DNA of 48,737 bases from Oscillospiraceae bacterium (GTDB lineage: Bacteria; Bacillota; Clostridia; Oscillospirales; SIG627), in NCBI GenBank assembly GCA_015063985.1, contig SVTC01000018.1, positions 1 to 48,737 on the forward strand. Direction: 5' to 3'. Each line of letters starts with the position of its first letter. Positions within the stretch are counted from its first letter, which is position 1. The notes beneath the pieces were generated by a model. It had not been told where the DNA came from and did no database searches. It saw nothing but the letters and a program-made list of their open reading frames with translations. Positions 31,133-39,118 of this stretch are shown in pieces. Made by a program: the position numbers and the translations under genes.

Positions 31133-32626
31133 ATGATAGACAGCTACGTATATGCTCTGGTGGATTATGCAGAGCGCAATTTTCTGATAAGCGATCTTGA
31201 CAGATGCTATGCAGTAAACAGACTTATCGAGGCATTGGGGATGGACGAGATCACTCCCTGCGAAAGCGCAAAGGGGGATCTTGAAAGCATTCTTGCAAGG
31301 CTTTGCGACTATGCTTTTGAGAAGGGTATCATCAAGGAAAACACAACTACCTATCGCGATCTTTTCGATACGAAGCTTATGGGGCTTCTTACTCCTGCAC
31401 CAAGCGTGGTTATCAATACCTTCAGAGAGCGCTATGCGGGCTCGCCCGAGCTTGCCACAAAGTATTACTATGCTCTCAGCCGCGCCACCGACTATATCCG
31501 TACCTACCGCGTGAAGAAGGATCTTAAGTGGACTGTGGACAGCGACTACGGAGCTATAGATATCACGGTAAATCTCTCTAAGCCCGAAAAGGATCCCAAG
31601 GCTATTGCTGCGGCAAAGCTTTTAAAGCAATCGGGCTATCCAAAGTGCGCACTTTGTCCCGAGAATGAGGGCTATGCGGGCAGAGTGAACGCAGCGGCAA
31701 GACAGAATCACCGCATTATTCCCATTGAGCTTGCGGGCAAGGAGTGGTTTTTGCAGTACTCTCCCTACGTTTATTATAACGAGCACTGTATAGCTCTCAG
31801 CGCCGAGCACGTTCCCATGAAGATAGATCGTTCGAGCTTTGAAAAGATCCTTGATTTTGTGGATCTGTTCCCCCATTATTTCATCGGCTCCAATGCGGAT
31901 CTTCCCATTGTGGGCGGCTCCATCCTTACTCACGACCATATGCAGGGCGGTAATTATAGCTTTGCAATGGCAAAGGCCGAGGACGAGAGAGAAATAAGCT
32001 TTGAGGGTTACGGCGACGTAAAGGCGGCAATTGTTAAGTGGCCTATGAGCGTTATCAGACTCACCTGCGACAGTAAGAGCCGTCTCGTGGAGCTTGCGGA
32101 TAAGATATTGGTAAAATGGAGAGCTTACAGCGATCCCGAGGCATACGTTTTTGCCTCCACCGACGGCGAGCCTCATAATACCATAACTCCCATCGGCAGA
32201 AGAGTGGGAGAGGCATATCAGCTGGATCTGGTGCTGAGAAACAATATCACCACAAAGGAGCATCCCATGGGGCTTTATCATCCCCACAGTGAGCTCCATA
32301 ACATCAAAAAGGAGAATATCGGACTTATCGAGGTAATGGGTCTTGCAGTCCTTCCTGCCAGACTCAAAGCCGAAATGGAGGCTCTTACCGAGGCTATATT
32401 GGAAAACAAGGATATTTCCGAGGATGAAATGCTTTCCAAGCATAAGGCTTGGCTGGATACCTTCAAGGATAAGTATTCCTTTGACAGCTCCAACACCTTT
32501 TCTATCCTGCAAAAGGAGATAGGAAACACCTTCGTTAAGGTTCTTGAGGACGCGGGAGTATATAAATATACCGCTGAGGGAAGAAGGGCGTTTATGAGAT
32601 TTATCGATGCGGTGAATGAAAAGTAA
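31133..32626 (+). CDS. galT: UDP-glucose--hexose-1-phosphate uridylyltransferase (class II GalT)
   Basis: 497 aa, the length typical of the Bacillota class II enzyme and much longer than the E. coli type. The active-site histidine block is 'SILTHDHMQGGNYSF' (H267-D-H-M-Q271), the counterpart of HPHGQ. Also 'CALCPENEGYAGR' and 'GLYHPHSELHNIKKENIGLI'. It exchanges UMP between UDP-glucose and galactose 1-phosphate in the Leloir pathway. TGGAGGTG precedes the ATG. The next gene starts 20 nt later. Confidence 0.97.
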   Translation: MIDSYVYALVDYAERNFLISDLDRCYAVNRLIEALGMDEITPCESAKGDLESILARLCDYAFEKGIIKENTTTYRDLFDTKLMGLLTPAPSVVINTFRERYAGSPELATKYYYALSRATDYIRTYRVKKDLKWTVDSDYGAIDITVNLSKPEKDPKAIAAAKLLKQSGYPKCALCPENEGYAGRVNAAARQNHRIIPIELAGKEWFLQYSPYVYYNEHCIALSAEHVPMKIDRSSFEKILDFVDLFPHYFIGSNADLPIVGGSILTHDHMQGGNYSFAMAKAEDEREISFEGYGDVKAAIVKWPMSVIRLTCDSKSRLVELADKILVKWRAYSDPEAYVFASTDGEPHNTITPIGRRVGEAYQLDLVLRNNITTKEHPMGLYHPHSELHNIKKENIGLIEVMGLAVLPARLKAEMEALTEAILENKDISEDEMLSKHKAWLDTFKDKYSFDSSNTFSILQKEIGNTFVKVLEDAGVYKYTAEGRRAFMRFIDAVNEK

Positions 32627-32646
32627 TAATTTGGAGATTTGATACA

Positions 32647-34053
32647 ATGGCAAAAAATCACCTTCGCTTTTGTGTGTTTCCTGCCGTGGTAAAGGCGGGA
32701 GAAAAGAACAGGATAAGCATATACCCCTGCGATATTTCAAGAAGATTTATGCCCGATAATGAGTATGAGGTGGGCATAATCGGTCTTTTGGATGATATGG
32801 AGTCATATCTTGATAAGCTGCCCCGTGATCTGAAATACGAGATCAAGGACGGAACTCTTCAGCTTGAATTTGAATTTCCCCGTGAGCAGGAATATGAGAT
32901 CAGTTTCGGCAAAAAAGGTGAGAAGCCCAACGTTCTTTCCGTTTATGCGCTTGAAGAAGATCTGTTTTGCCGCCGCCCCTTAAAGGGTGATTTTCATACT
33001 CACAGCTACTACTCCGACGGTAACGACGGCGTTGCTTCTGTTCCCGCAAATTACCGTGAGCAGGGCTTTGATTTCTTTGCGCTGACAGACCATAACCGTA
33101 TGTATACCTCCGATTTTGCCAAGGAGTGCTACAAAGACGTTAAATTGGGTATGCATATCATTAACGGTGAGGAAGTCCACACCCCCGGCTCACTTTTGCA
33201 CTTGGTCAGCATTGGAGCAAATAAAAGCGTTTGCAATAGATACGTAAAAGACCCCGAAGCCTACGAAAACGAGGTCTCCGAAATCGAAAAAACGCTGAGC
33301 GATATTCCCGAAAGCTACCGCCGCCGTATTGCAATGGCGCACTGGGCTTGCAACGAGATACATTCCGCAGGCGGAATTGCAATCCTTGCCCATCCATTCT
33401 GGAAGCCTTATAAATATAACCTTTCCGATGAGTTTTGCGACCTTTTGTTCAAACAGGGTATTTTCGATGCTTTTGAGCTCATGGGCGGTATTTCCACCTT
33501 GTCCTGTAACCTCCAGCTTGCTCTGTGGCAAAAGCAATGCGATCTTGGACACAAGCTTTCCGTTGTGGGAAGCAGCGATTCTCATAACCACAACTTCGGC
33601 GTTGATCACTTCGGCAGAAAGTTCAGCTTTGTTTTCGCAAAAGGAAATGACACAAAATCAATTCTCGATGCCGTTAAAAACGGCTATAGCGTTGCGGCAG
33701 AGCTTCCCGTTGGCAATGAAGAAGACGTGAGATTCTACGGCGATTTTCGCCTTGTGGCTTTCAGTCACTTTTTATTTAAAAACTATTTTGATAAAACTTT
33801 TCTGCTTTGTCAAACGGAAGGCGCTCTAATGCAGCGCTATGCCGCAGGAGAAGAGCTTGGAGCTGTGCTCGATGCTCTGGCTCCCTCCGTTGAGGAGTTT
33901 TATAAAAGGTTTTACGGAATCACCTCAGCGCCCGCATTGTCCCAAAGAAGCACCGAATATACCGACCGCCTTTTGGAGGCTCAGCTGGATTCGGGCATTG
34001 TCACAAAGGGCTCGAGCCTTGTTCTTCGTCCCAATAACATGAGAAACCAATAA
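32647..34053 (+). CDS. PHP-domain metal-dependent phosphoesterase
   Basis: 468 aa. An N-terminal beta domain of about 110 residues precedes a PHP domain with 'GDFHTHSYYSDG' (metal-binding HTH), 'FFALTDHNR', 'GEEVHTPG', 'GIAILAHPFW' and 'VVGSSDSHNH'. All the usual metal ligands appear intact. A C-terminal extension of about 100 residues is unassigned. The domain hydrolyses phosphate monoesters or cyclic phosphodiesters of small molecules in related proteins. Its place after galT suggests a sugar-phosphate or nucleotide-sugar substrate, which is inference. Confidence 0.88.
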   Translation: MAKNHLRFCVFPAVVKAGEKNRISIYPCDISRRFMPDNEYEVGIIGLLDDMESYLDKLPRDLKYEIKDGTLQLEFEFPREQEYEISFGKKGEKPNVLSVYALEEDLFCRRPLKGDFHTHSYYSDGNDGVASVPANYREQGFDFFALTDHNRMYTSDFAKECYKDVKLGMHIINGEEVHTPGSLLHLVSIGANKSVCNRYVKDPEAYENEVSEIEKTLSDIPESYRRRIAMAHWACNEIHSAGGIAILAHPFWKPYKYNLSDEFCDLLFKQGIFDAFELMGGISTLSCNLQLALWQKQCDLGHKLSVVGSSDSHNHNFGVDHFGRKFSFVFAKGNDTKSILDAVKNGYSVAAELPVGNEEDVRFYGDFRLVAFSHFLFKNYFDKTFLLCQTEGALMQRYAAGEELGAVLDALAPSVEEFYKRFYGITSAPALSQRSTEYTDRLLEAQLDSGIVTKGSSLVLRPNNMRNQ

Positions 34054-34069
34054 AAGGCGGAGGAATACC

Positions 34070-34540
34070 TTGATAAAAATAATGTTCGTATGCCATGGGA
34101 ATATTTGCAGAAGTCCTATGGCTGAAATGATAACCAAGCATCTTCTGAAAAAAGCGGGTAAGCAGGGCGAGGTCTTGGTTTCAAGCTCTGCGGTTTCCCC
34201 CGAGGAGTATGATAATCCCGTTTATCCACCTGCCAAAAGAGCCCTTGCCGCTATGGGAGTAGCTACGGACAAAGAAAAACGGGCAGTGCTTTTCACTGCC
34301 CGCGATTATAATGAATATGATCTTATCTACGTAATGGATTCATCCAATTTAAGAAGGGTGCTTTCGATTACCGACAACGATCCTCAAAACAAGGTCCAAA
34401 AGCTCTTAAAGGCGGTCGGGATGGGAGAGGACGTTGACGATCCTTGGTACTACGGCGGATTTGACGGGGTCTGCCGCCAAATATATGATGCTTGCCAAAG
34501 GCTTTTAGAGGACCTTGAAATCCTTGTAGCCAAGAAGTGA
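34070..34540 (+). CDS. Low-molecular-weight protein-tyrosine-phosphatase-like protein
   Basis: 156 aa from a TTG start at 34070, with GGAGG (34059-34063) 6 nt upstream; the first ATG, at 34082, would have poor spacing. The catalytic loop is C8-H-G-N-I-C-R14-S15 at the extreme N-terminus, with the general acid D124 in 'DDPWYYGG'. Complete LMW-PTP signature. Targets could be tyrosine-phosphorylated proteins or, as in some relatives, arginine phosphate or arsenate. Last gene of the galT operon; its 3' end overlaps the convergent ROK kinase by 36 nt, and a hairpin within it serves as that gene's terminator. Confidence 0.9.
   Translation: MIKIMFVCHGNICRSPMAEMITKHLLKKAGKQGEVLVSSSAVSPEEYDNPVYPPAKRALAAMGVATDKEKRAVLFTARDYNEYDLIYVMDSSNLRRVLSITDNDPQNKVQKLLKAVGMGEDVDDPWYYGGFDGVCRQIYDACQRLLEDLEILVAKK
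34271..34302 (-). terminator. ROK kinase terminator embedded in the phosphatase gene
   Basis: On the minus strand CGGGCAGTG (34302-34294) and CACTGCCCG (34288-34280) form a 9-bp perfect stem with a 5-nt loop, followed by TTTTTCTTT. It is a textbook intrinsic terminator about 200 nt past the ROK stop, inside the oppositely oriented coding sequence. Confidence 0.8.
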
Positions 34541-35464
34541 TGCACCCAATATACCTGCATCGTTTTCGAATTTTGCCATGGTCACCTTTGTGGTCATGGC
34601 ATCGTTTTTTAATAAGGAAAAGGCGCTGATCTCCTTAAGAAGAGGCTTTAAGATGTAGTCTCCCTCCTTGCTCAGACCGCCGCCGATGGCGACCATCTCG
34701 GGTTGGAGAAGGGTAATGATATTGGAGATGCCTACCGCGAGGTAGTGGATAAAGCCGTTGACCACAAGCTTTGCGGTAGGATCGTTCAGACGCATACCGT
34801 CAAAGGCGGTCTTGCCGGATACCTTTTCGATATCGTTGTCGCAAAGATTCCACATCTGGCTCAGTCTGTCCTTGCGCATTGCCTTCTTGGTGGCGTTTAT
34901 AAGGGCGGTTGCGGAGCAGTATGCCTCAAAGCAGCCGTTGTTGCCGCATCCGCAGGCGTTTCCGCCGTTTTCGATGATTATATGTCCGATCTCGGCTCCC
35001 GCACCGTTGAAGCCGTCGTATATCTTTTTGTTGAGGATTATTCCGCCGCCGACTCCCGTACCCAGAGTAACCAGAACCAAGCTGTTGCAATCGACGCCTG
35101 CACCCAGGATGCCCTCTGCGTATGCGGCGATGTTGGCATCGTTTTGCAGATAAGTCTTTATGCCTATCTCATCGGAAACAAGCTTTGCCAAGGGTGCCTT
35201 GTAAAAGCCGAGGTTTGATGCGGTCTCTACGATATCTCCTCTGATTATTCCGGGAGACGCCACACCGGCAAAGCCGACGTCCTTTATGTCTAAGCCCTGC
35301 ATTTTTGCAAGATCCTTGCAAAGCTCGGCGATGTCGTGAGCAATTTCCTCCACAGGTCTCGGAGCTCTTGTCTTTACTGATTTTTTCTGGACGATGTTGT
35401 GCTGCTCGTCAACAAGACCTCCCGCTATATTGGTTCCTCCCAGGTCTATTCCGATCGAGTACAT
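34505..35464 (-). CDS. ROK-family glucokinase
   Basis: 319 aa. ATP-binding start 'MYSIGIDLGGTNIAGGLVD', catalytic region 'LQNDANIAAYAEG' and the zinc-binding ROK signature 'CGCGNNGCFEAYCSA' near 170. No helix-turn-helix domain, so it is an enzyme and not a NagC-type repressor. It phosphorylates glucose (or a related hexose such as N-acetylmannosamine) released by the local glycosidases. GGGAGG precedes the ATG. Convergent with the galT operon. Confidence 0.93.
   Translation of the reverse strand: MYSIGIDLGGTNIAGGLVDEQHNIVQKKSVKTRAPRPVEEIAHDIAELCKDLAKMQGLDIKDVGFAGVASPGIIRGDIVETASNLGFYKAPLAKLVSDEIGIKTYLQNDANIAAYAEGILGAGVDCNSLVLVTLGTGVGGGIILNKKIYDGFNGAGAEIGHIIIENGGNACGCGNNGCFEAYCSATALINATKKAMRKDRLSQMWNLCDNDIEKVSGKTAFDGMRLNDPTAKLVVNGFIHYLAVGISNIITLLQPEMVAIGGGLSKEGDYILKPLLKEISAFSLLKNDAMTTKVTMAKFENDAGILGASLLGYKDFKVL
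34574..34610 (+). terminator. galT-operon terminator embedded in the ROK kinase gene
   Basis: TGCCATG (34574-34580) pairs with CATGGCA (34595-34601), with an internal CAC/GTG extension after a 2x2 loop, followed by TCGTTTTTT. It lies 34 nt after the phosphatase stop. Confidence 0.7.
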
Positions 35465-35510
35465 AATGTTCCTCCCGCTTATTGTCTGATAAGAAATTCG
35501 AATATACTAT

Positions 35511-35540
35511 ATTATAAAATATTTTATATGCGTTGTGCAA
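35511..35540 (-). promoter_or_regulatory. Promoter of the ROK kinase gene
   Basis: On the minus strand TTGCAC (35540-35535), 18-bp spacer, TATAAT (35516-35511). The surrounding A/T-rich stretch (35500-35600) contains palindromes such as ATACAATATTGTAT, possible operator sites shared with the divergent AraC-type gene. Confidence 0.65.
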
Positions 35541-35625
35541 TATACAATATTGTATTTTATTTGTAAAATATCACAAAAATTTTGATAAAATACAATTTTT
35601 AAGGCAGTCTGACGAATAAGTTCTA

Positions 35626-35654
35626 TTGACATTTTTTGTGTTATGTTGTAAAAT
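35626..35654 (+). promoter_or_regulatory. Promoter of the PocR/AraC-SDR-GH36 operon
   Basis: TTGACA (35626-35631), 17-bp spacer, TAAAAT (35649-35654), 44 bp ahead of the ATG at 35699. Confidence 0.85.
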
Positions 35655-35698
35655 TATTTTACATATCGGGCATTTATGCTTGTATTGGGAGGTTGGAG

Positions 35699-36550
35699 AT
35701 GGCGAATAATATTGATATTGTAACGGTTCTAAAGGAGCTTTACAACATATCGGGCTTCAGGGTTTCTCTTCACGGTGCCGACTTTGCGGAGATAGCGGCA
35801 TTTCCTCCGGGAATAAGCTCCTTTTGCTCGCTGGTGCAGAAGGATAAGCAGATCCGCGAAAGATGCTTGAGGTGCGATTCCGACGCTTATTTTCAAGCCA
35901 AAAAAACAGGCAAGCCCTTTATTTACCGTTGCGACTTCGGTCTTTGTGAGGCTGTGGCACCCCTTTATCATTTCGGTATCCTTTCGGGATATCTTATGAT
36001 GGGGCAGGTAAGGTGCGAGGAATCCAATGACAGACTCAGGCTTATTGCTATGGCAAGCGAATACGTCAAGGATAAGGCGGCACTGGAAAGAGCGGTGGAT
36101 GCATTGCCCGTGTATGAACAGAAAAAGATTGCGGGCTACGTTAATATAATGACCATCTGTGCCGAGTATATAACTCTTTCGGGTAAGCTCTCTCCGCCTT
36201 CAAAGGATTTTTCCTCTCAGATAAGAAAATACATTAACGCCAATTACAACAAAAAGATAACTCTTGACGGTCTTTGCAAGCGCTTTAAATGCTCCAAATC
36301 CACCTTGATGAATACCTTTAAAAAGGAGTGCTTCCAGACCGTGGTGGAATATATCAACGACGTAAGACTAACTAATGCGGTAAAGATGCTGGAGGGGAAA
36401 GAGGATTCCATAAACGATATTGCAGTTGCCTGCGGCTTTTGCGATCAGTGCTATTTTTCTAAAATATTCAGCAAACGCTTCGGTATGACTCCCAGCAAAT
36501 ACCGCGCCACTTATATCGAAAAATCCAGAGAAAAAAGGAAGAGAGGATGA
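35699..36550 (+). CDS. Regulator with PocR-type sensor and AraC HTH
   Basis: 283 aa from ATG 35699, chosen because GGAGG (35688-35692) lies 6 nt upstream; an earlier ATG at 35636 sits inside the promoter. Residues about 1-155 form a PocR-type ligand pocket, including the cysteine-rich 'RCLRCDSDAYFQAKKTGKPFIYRCDFGLCEAVAPL'-like segment (three CxxC-type Cys pairs, about 58-92). Residues about 185-275 are the AraC DNA-binding domain ('GLCKRFKCSKSTLMNTFKKE', 'INDIAVACGFCDQCYFSKIF'). PocR domains sense small diols or sugars derived from them. It is the first gene of an operon with an SDR and an alpha-galactosidase, so it probably regulates them. Confidence 0.9.
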   Translation: MANNIDIVTVLKELYNISGFRVSLHGADFAEIAAFPPGISSFCSLVQKDKQIRERCLRCDSDAYFQAKKTGKPFIYRCDFGLCEAVAPLYHFGILSGYLMMGQVRCEESNDRLRLIAMASEYVKDKAALERAVDALPVYEQKKIAGYVNIMTICAEYITLSGKLSPPSKDFSSQIRKYINANYNKKITLDGLCKRFKCSKSTLMNTFKKECFQTVVEYINDVRLTNAVKMLEGKEDSINDIAVACGFCDQCYFSKIFSKRFGMTPSKYRATYIEKSREKRKRG

Positions 36551-37329
36551 GTCCTCGGGAAAAATATATGAAAAGAACTCTTATCGTCACGGGAGCTTCG
36601 TCGGGGATGGGAAGAGAATTTGCTCTGACTCTTGCAAAAAAGCTTAGTCCCGAGGAGGTCTGGCTTGTGGCAAGAAGCGAGGAAAAGCTGAAGGAGGTGG
36701 CCGATAACATAGCCGCTCCCTGCCTGATCATCCCCGCGGATCTTTCCACGTTGGACGGCTTGGAAAAGCTTTTTATTGAGCTTGAGAAAAGAATGCCCGA
36801 TTGTATCTGTCTTGTAAACGGAGCGGGCTTTGGAAAATTCGGAGGCTTTGAGGATATTGAGCTTAAGTCACAGCAGGAAATGATCTTTTTAAATTGCACC
36901 GCTCTTATGAGCATCTGCCATAGGGTGGGAGAGTATATGAAAAAGGGAGGCGTGATCTACAATATCGGAAGTCTTTCCTCCTTTCAGCCCGTGCCCTATA
37001 TCAACACCTACGGCGCCACAAAGGCTTTTGTTCTGAGCTTTTCAAGAGCGCTTAACAGAGAATGGAAAAAACGCGGCATAAAGGTAATGGCGGTGAGCCC
37101 GGGATGGGTCAAGACCGATTTCTTCCAAAGAGCGGTCAAGGATGATACCATAAAGTATTACAATAAGTTTTTTACCGCAGAGCAGGTGGTCAAGCGCGCT
37201 CTTTCTGATATGGAAAGGTCCAAGGACGTATCAGTATGCGGGTTTTCCATAAGATGTCAGGTTTTGGCTTGTAAGCTTTTGCCCCATAAGCTTGTTATGG
37301 CTATCTGGTGCAAGCAGCAGAAAAAATAA
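36547..37329 (+). CDS. Short-chain dehydrogenase/reductase (SDR)
   Basis: 260 aa from ATG 36547, which overlaps the regulator stop by 4 nt; another start at ATG 36571 is possible but has a weaker site. Cofactor motif 'TGASSGMGREFAL' near residue 15, 'NGAG' near 95, catalytic Ser in 'NIGSLSSFQP', and the Y-x-x-x-K in 'TYGATKAF'. It belongs to the short DltE/YdfG-like SDR group. The extra C-terminal region 'CGFSIRCQVLACKLLPHKLVM' is hydrophobic. Substrate unknown; a role on a sugar or lipid precursor is open. Followed 12 nt later by the galactosidase. Confidence 0.88.
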   Translation: MSPREKYMKRTLIVTGASSGMGREFALTLAKKLSPEEVWLVARSEEKLKEVADNIAAPCLIIPADLSTLDGLEKLFIELEKRMPDCICLVNGAGFGKFGGFEDIELKSQQEMIFLNCTALMSICHRVGEYMKKGGVIYNIGSLSSFQPVPYINTYGATKAFVLSFSRALNREWKKRGIKVMAVSPGWVKTDFFQRAVKDDTIKYYNKFFTAEQVVKRALSDMERSKDVSVCGFSIRCQVLACKLLPHKLVMAIWCKQQKK

Positions 37330-37341
37330 ACGAGGTGTAAA

Positions 37342-39081
37342 ATGGATTATAAGATCTTTAACAAAAACTCATCATCCTCCTGCGAAATCAAGGAAAGCAG
37401 GATCTCCGATGACGTCACGGAGCTGGACATAAGGCTTGATCTTGAGGCTTCAAGCTCTCCCGAGAGCTTTGGCTTTTCCTTTGAAGTTCCCTGCGACGAT
37501 ATCTATTCCTTCTGGAGTCCCGCCTTGGGCGAGAAAAGATATCTCCGTCCCGACTGGGCGCCTGCGGAGACTAAGAGCCGCTTTGCCTCCTGGCTGCCCT
37601 TGAGCCAGTGCGTGTCTGTTTCCGGAAAGAACCGTTTGACTGTGTGCTGCAGTGACTGTCATACCCCCATGAACATAAAAATGGGCATCGTGGAGGAGCG
37701 TGCAACTGTGGTGGTGACCGTGGAGTTCTTTTCCTCCGCCGTTGCTCCGTTGAAGGAATATAAGGCCACAGTGCGCCTTGACAGGAGCGGTTGTGATTAT
37801 TACGGCGCTCTTTATTCCGCTATTGCCTGGCTCGAGGGGGACTGCGGCTATACTCCCGCAGAGGTTCCCGCAGCGGCGAAGCTTCCTATGTATTCCGCTT
37901 GGTATTCCTTCCATCAGAATATCGACGTTGATGCTATAGTCGAGCAGTGCCGTCTGGCAAAGAAGCTGGGAATGGAAACCGTTATCGTTGACGACGGCTG
38001 GCAGACCGACGATTCCTCCCGAGGATATGCATATTGCGGCGATTGGAGGGTGGCGCCCTCCAAGGTTAAGGATATGGCTAAGTTCGTTGATGCCGTTCAC
38101 TGCACGGGAATGAAGTTTATGATCTGGTATTCCGTGCCATACATCGGTCCCAAGACCCAAGCCTTCGAGCGTTTTAAGACTATGCTTCTTGACGGAAAAA
38201 GGGAGAAGCCCTGGTATCATCTCGATCCCAGATTCAAGGAGGTAAGAGATTATCTTGTAGGAATCTATACGGATGCCGTAAAGAGTTGGGATATAGACGG
38301 CTTGAAGCTTGATTTTATCGATAGCTTTGGCATCAGACCCGATTGCGAGGTCTACGACGAGAGAAGGGATTGCTCCTCCCTGGAGGACTCGCTTTATAAG
38401 CTTATGACCGAGATCACCACAGCCGTTAAGGCGATAAAGCCCGATTTTCTTTTCGAGTTCAGACAAAGCTATATCGGCCCCGCTGTAAAGATGTTCGGAA
38501 ATATGCTCAGGGTCGCCGATTGCCCCAACGACGCTTCCAGAAACAGAAAGGGCATAGCCGATCTCAGATTCACCTCCGGCAAGACTCCGGTTCATTCCGA
38601 TATGCTTATGTGGTCTCCCACCGATTCTGTGGAATGCGCCGCTACTCAGGTAATATCGAGCCTCTTTGGTGTGGTCCAGGTCAGCGTGCTGCTGGATAAG
38701 ATCCCCGAGGAGCACAGAAAAATGCTTAAGTTCTACCTTGACTTTGCGGTCAAGAATCAATCGGTGCTTTTGGACGGCGAGTTTTTCGCTCTCACTCCCG
38801 ATTGCGGATACACTCTTGCGGGCGCCTTTGATTCCGGTAAGGAGATCTGCGTTTATTACTGCAATATCGTGTATTCCTGCCAAAGAAGACTCGGTGAGTA
38901 CGTATTCTGTAATTGCCACGGCGGGGATGGATTATACCTTGATATGAAGCAGGGCGGATGCTTTAAGCTTGAGATCTTCAACTGTATGGGTGAAAAGCTC
39001 TCGGAGGAGCAAAGAGAGCTTTGCGGGCTTTGCAGTATCCCCGTTCCCTTTGCGGGAATGGCTAAGCTCAGTCGAATATAA
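37342..39081 (+). CDS. Alpha-galactosidase-like GH36 enzyme
   Basis: 579 aa, no signal peptide. A beta domain (1 to about 175) precedes the TIM barrel starting near 'PMYSAWYSFHQNID'. The barrel shows 'TVIVDDGWQTD' (213-223), nucleophile D324 in 'GLKLDFIDS', and the acid/base region 'RVADCPNDASRNR' with D393 or D397 as candidate. The C-terminal beta domain is short. It is distinct from the Sip1-type GH36 encoded at 23-25 kb. It probably acts on alpha-galactosides imported into the cytoplasm. Last gene of the operon; the next element is a bidirectional terminator. Confidence 0.9.
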   Translation: MDYKIFNKNSSSSCEIKESRISDDVTELDIRLDLEASSSPESFGFSFEVPCDDIYSFWSPALGEKRYLRPDWAPAETKSRFASWLPLSQCVSVSGKNRLTVCCSDCHTPMNIKMGIVEERATVVVTVEFFSSAVAPLKEYKATVRLDRSGCDYYGALYSAIAWLEGDCGYTPAEVPAAAKLPMYSAWYSFHQNIDVDAIVEQCRLAKKLGMETVIVDDGWQTDDSSRGYAYCGDWRVAPSKVKDMAKFVDAVHCTGMKFMIWYSVPYIGPKTQAFERFKTMLLDGKREKPWYHLDPRFKEVRDYLVGIYTDAVKSWDIDGLKLDFIDSFGIRPDCEVYDERRDCSSLEDSLYKLMTEITTAVKAIKPDFLFEFRQSYIGPAVKMFGNMLRVADCPNDASRNRKGIADLRFTSGKTPVHSDMLMWSPTDSVECAATQVISSLFGVVQVSVLLDKIPEEHRKMLKFYLDFAVKNQSVLLDGEFFALTPDCGYTLAGAFDSGKEICVYYCNIVYSCQRRLGEYVFCNCHGGDGLYLDMKQGGCFKLEIFNCMGEKLSEEQRELCGLCSIPVPFAGMAKLSRI

Positions 39082-39088
39082 AAAAATA

Positions 39089-39112
39089 ACGGATGCGCTT
39101 TGGCGCATCCGT
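39089..39112. terminator. Bidirectional terminator between GH36 and the cyclophilin gene
   Basis: A 10-bp stem ACGGATGCGC (39089-39098) / GCGCATCCGT (39103-39112) with a 4-nt loop, T-rich to the right (CCTTCTTT) and A-rich to the left, so usable from both sides. Confidence 0.88.
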
Positions 39113-39118
39113 CCTTCT

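Noticed and set aside
34505-35464. ROK protein as a transcriptional repressor
   Set aside because: It starts directly with the ATP-binding motif and lacks an N-terminal helix-turn-helix, so a kinase is the better call.
37450-38919. Open frame of 489 codons on the strand opposite the GH36 gene
   Set aside because: It lies wholly antisense to a gene with clear catalytic motifs, has no ribosome-binding site and its translation shows no domain; it results from the codon bias of the real gene.
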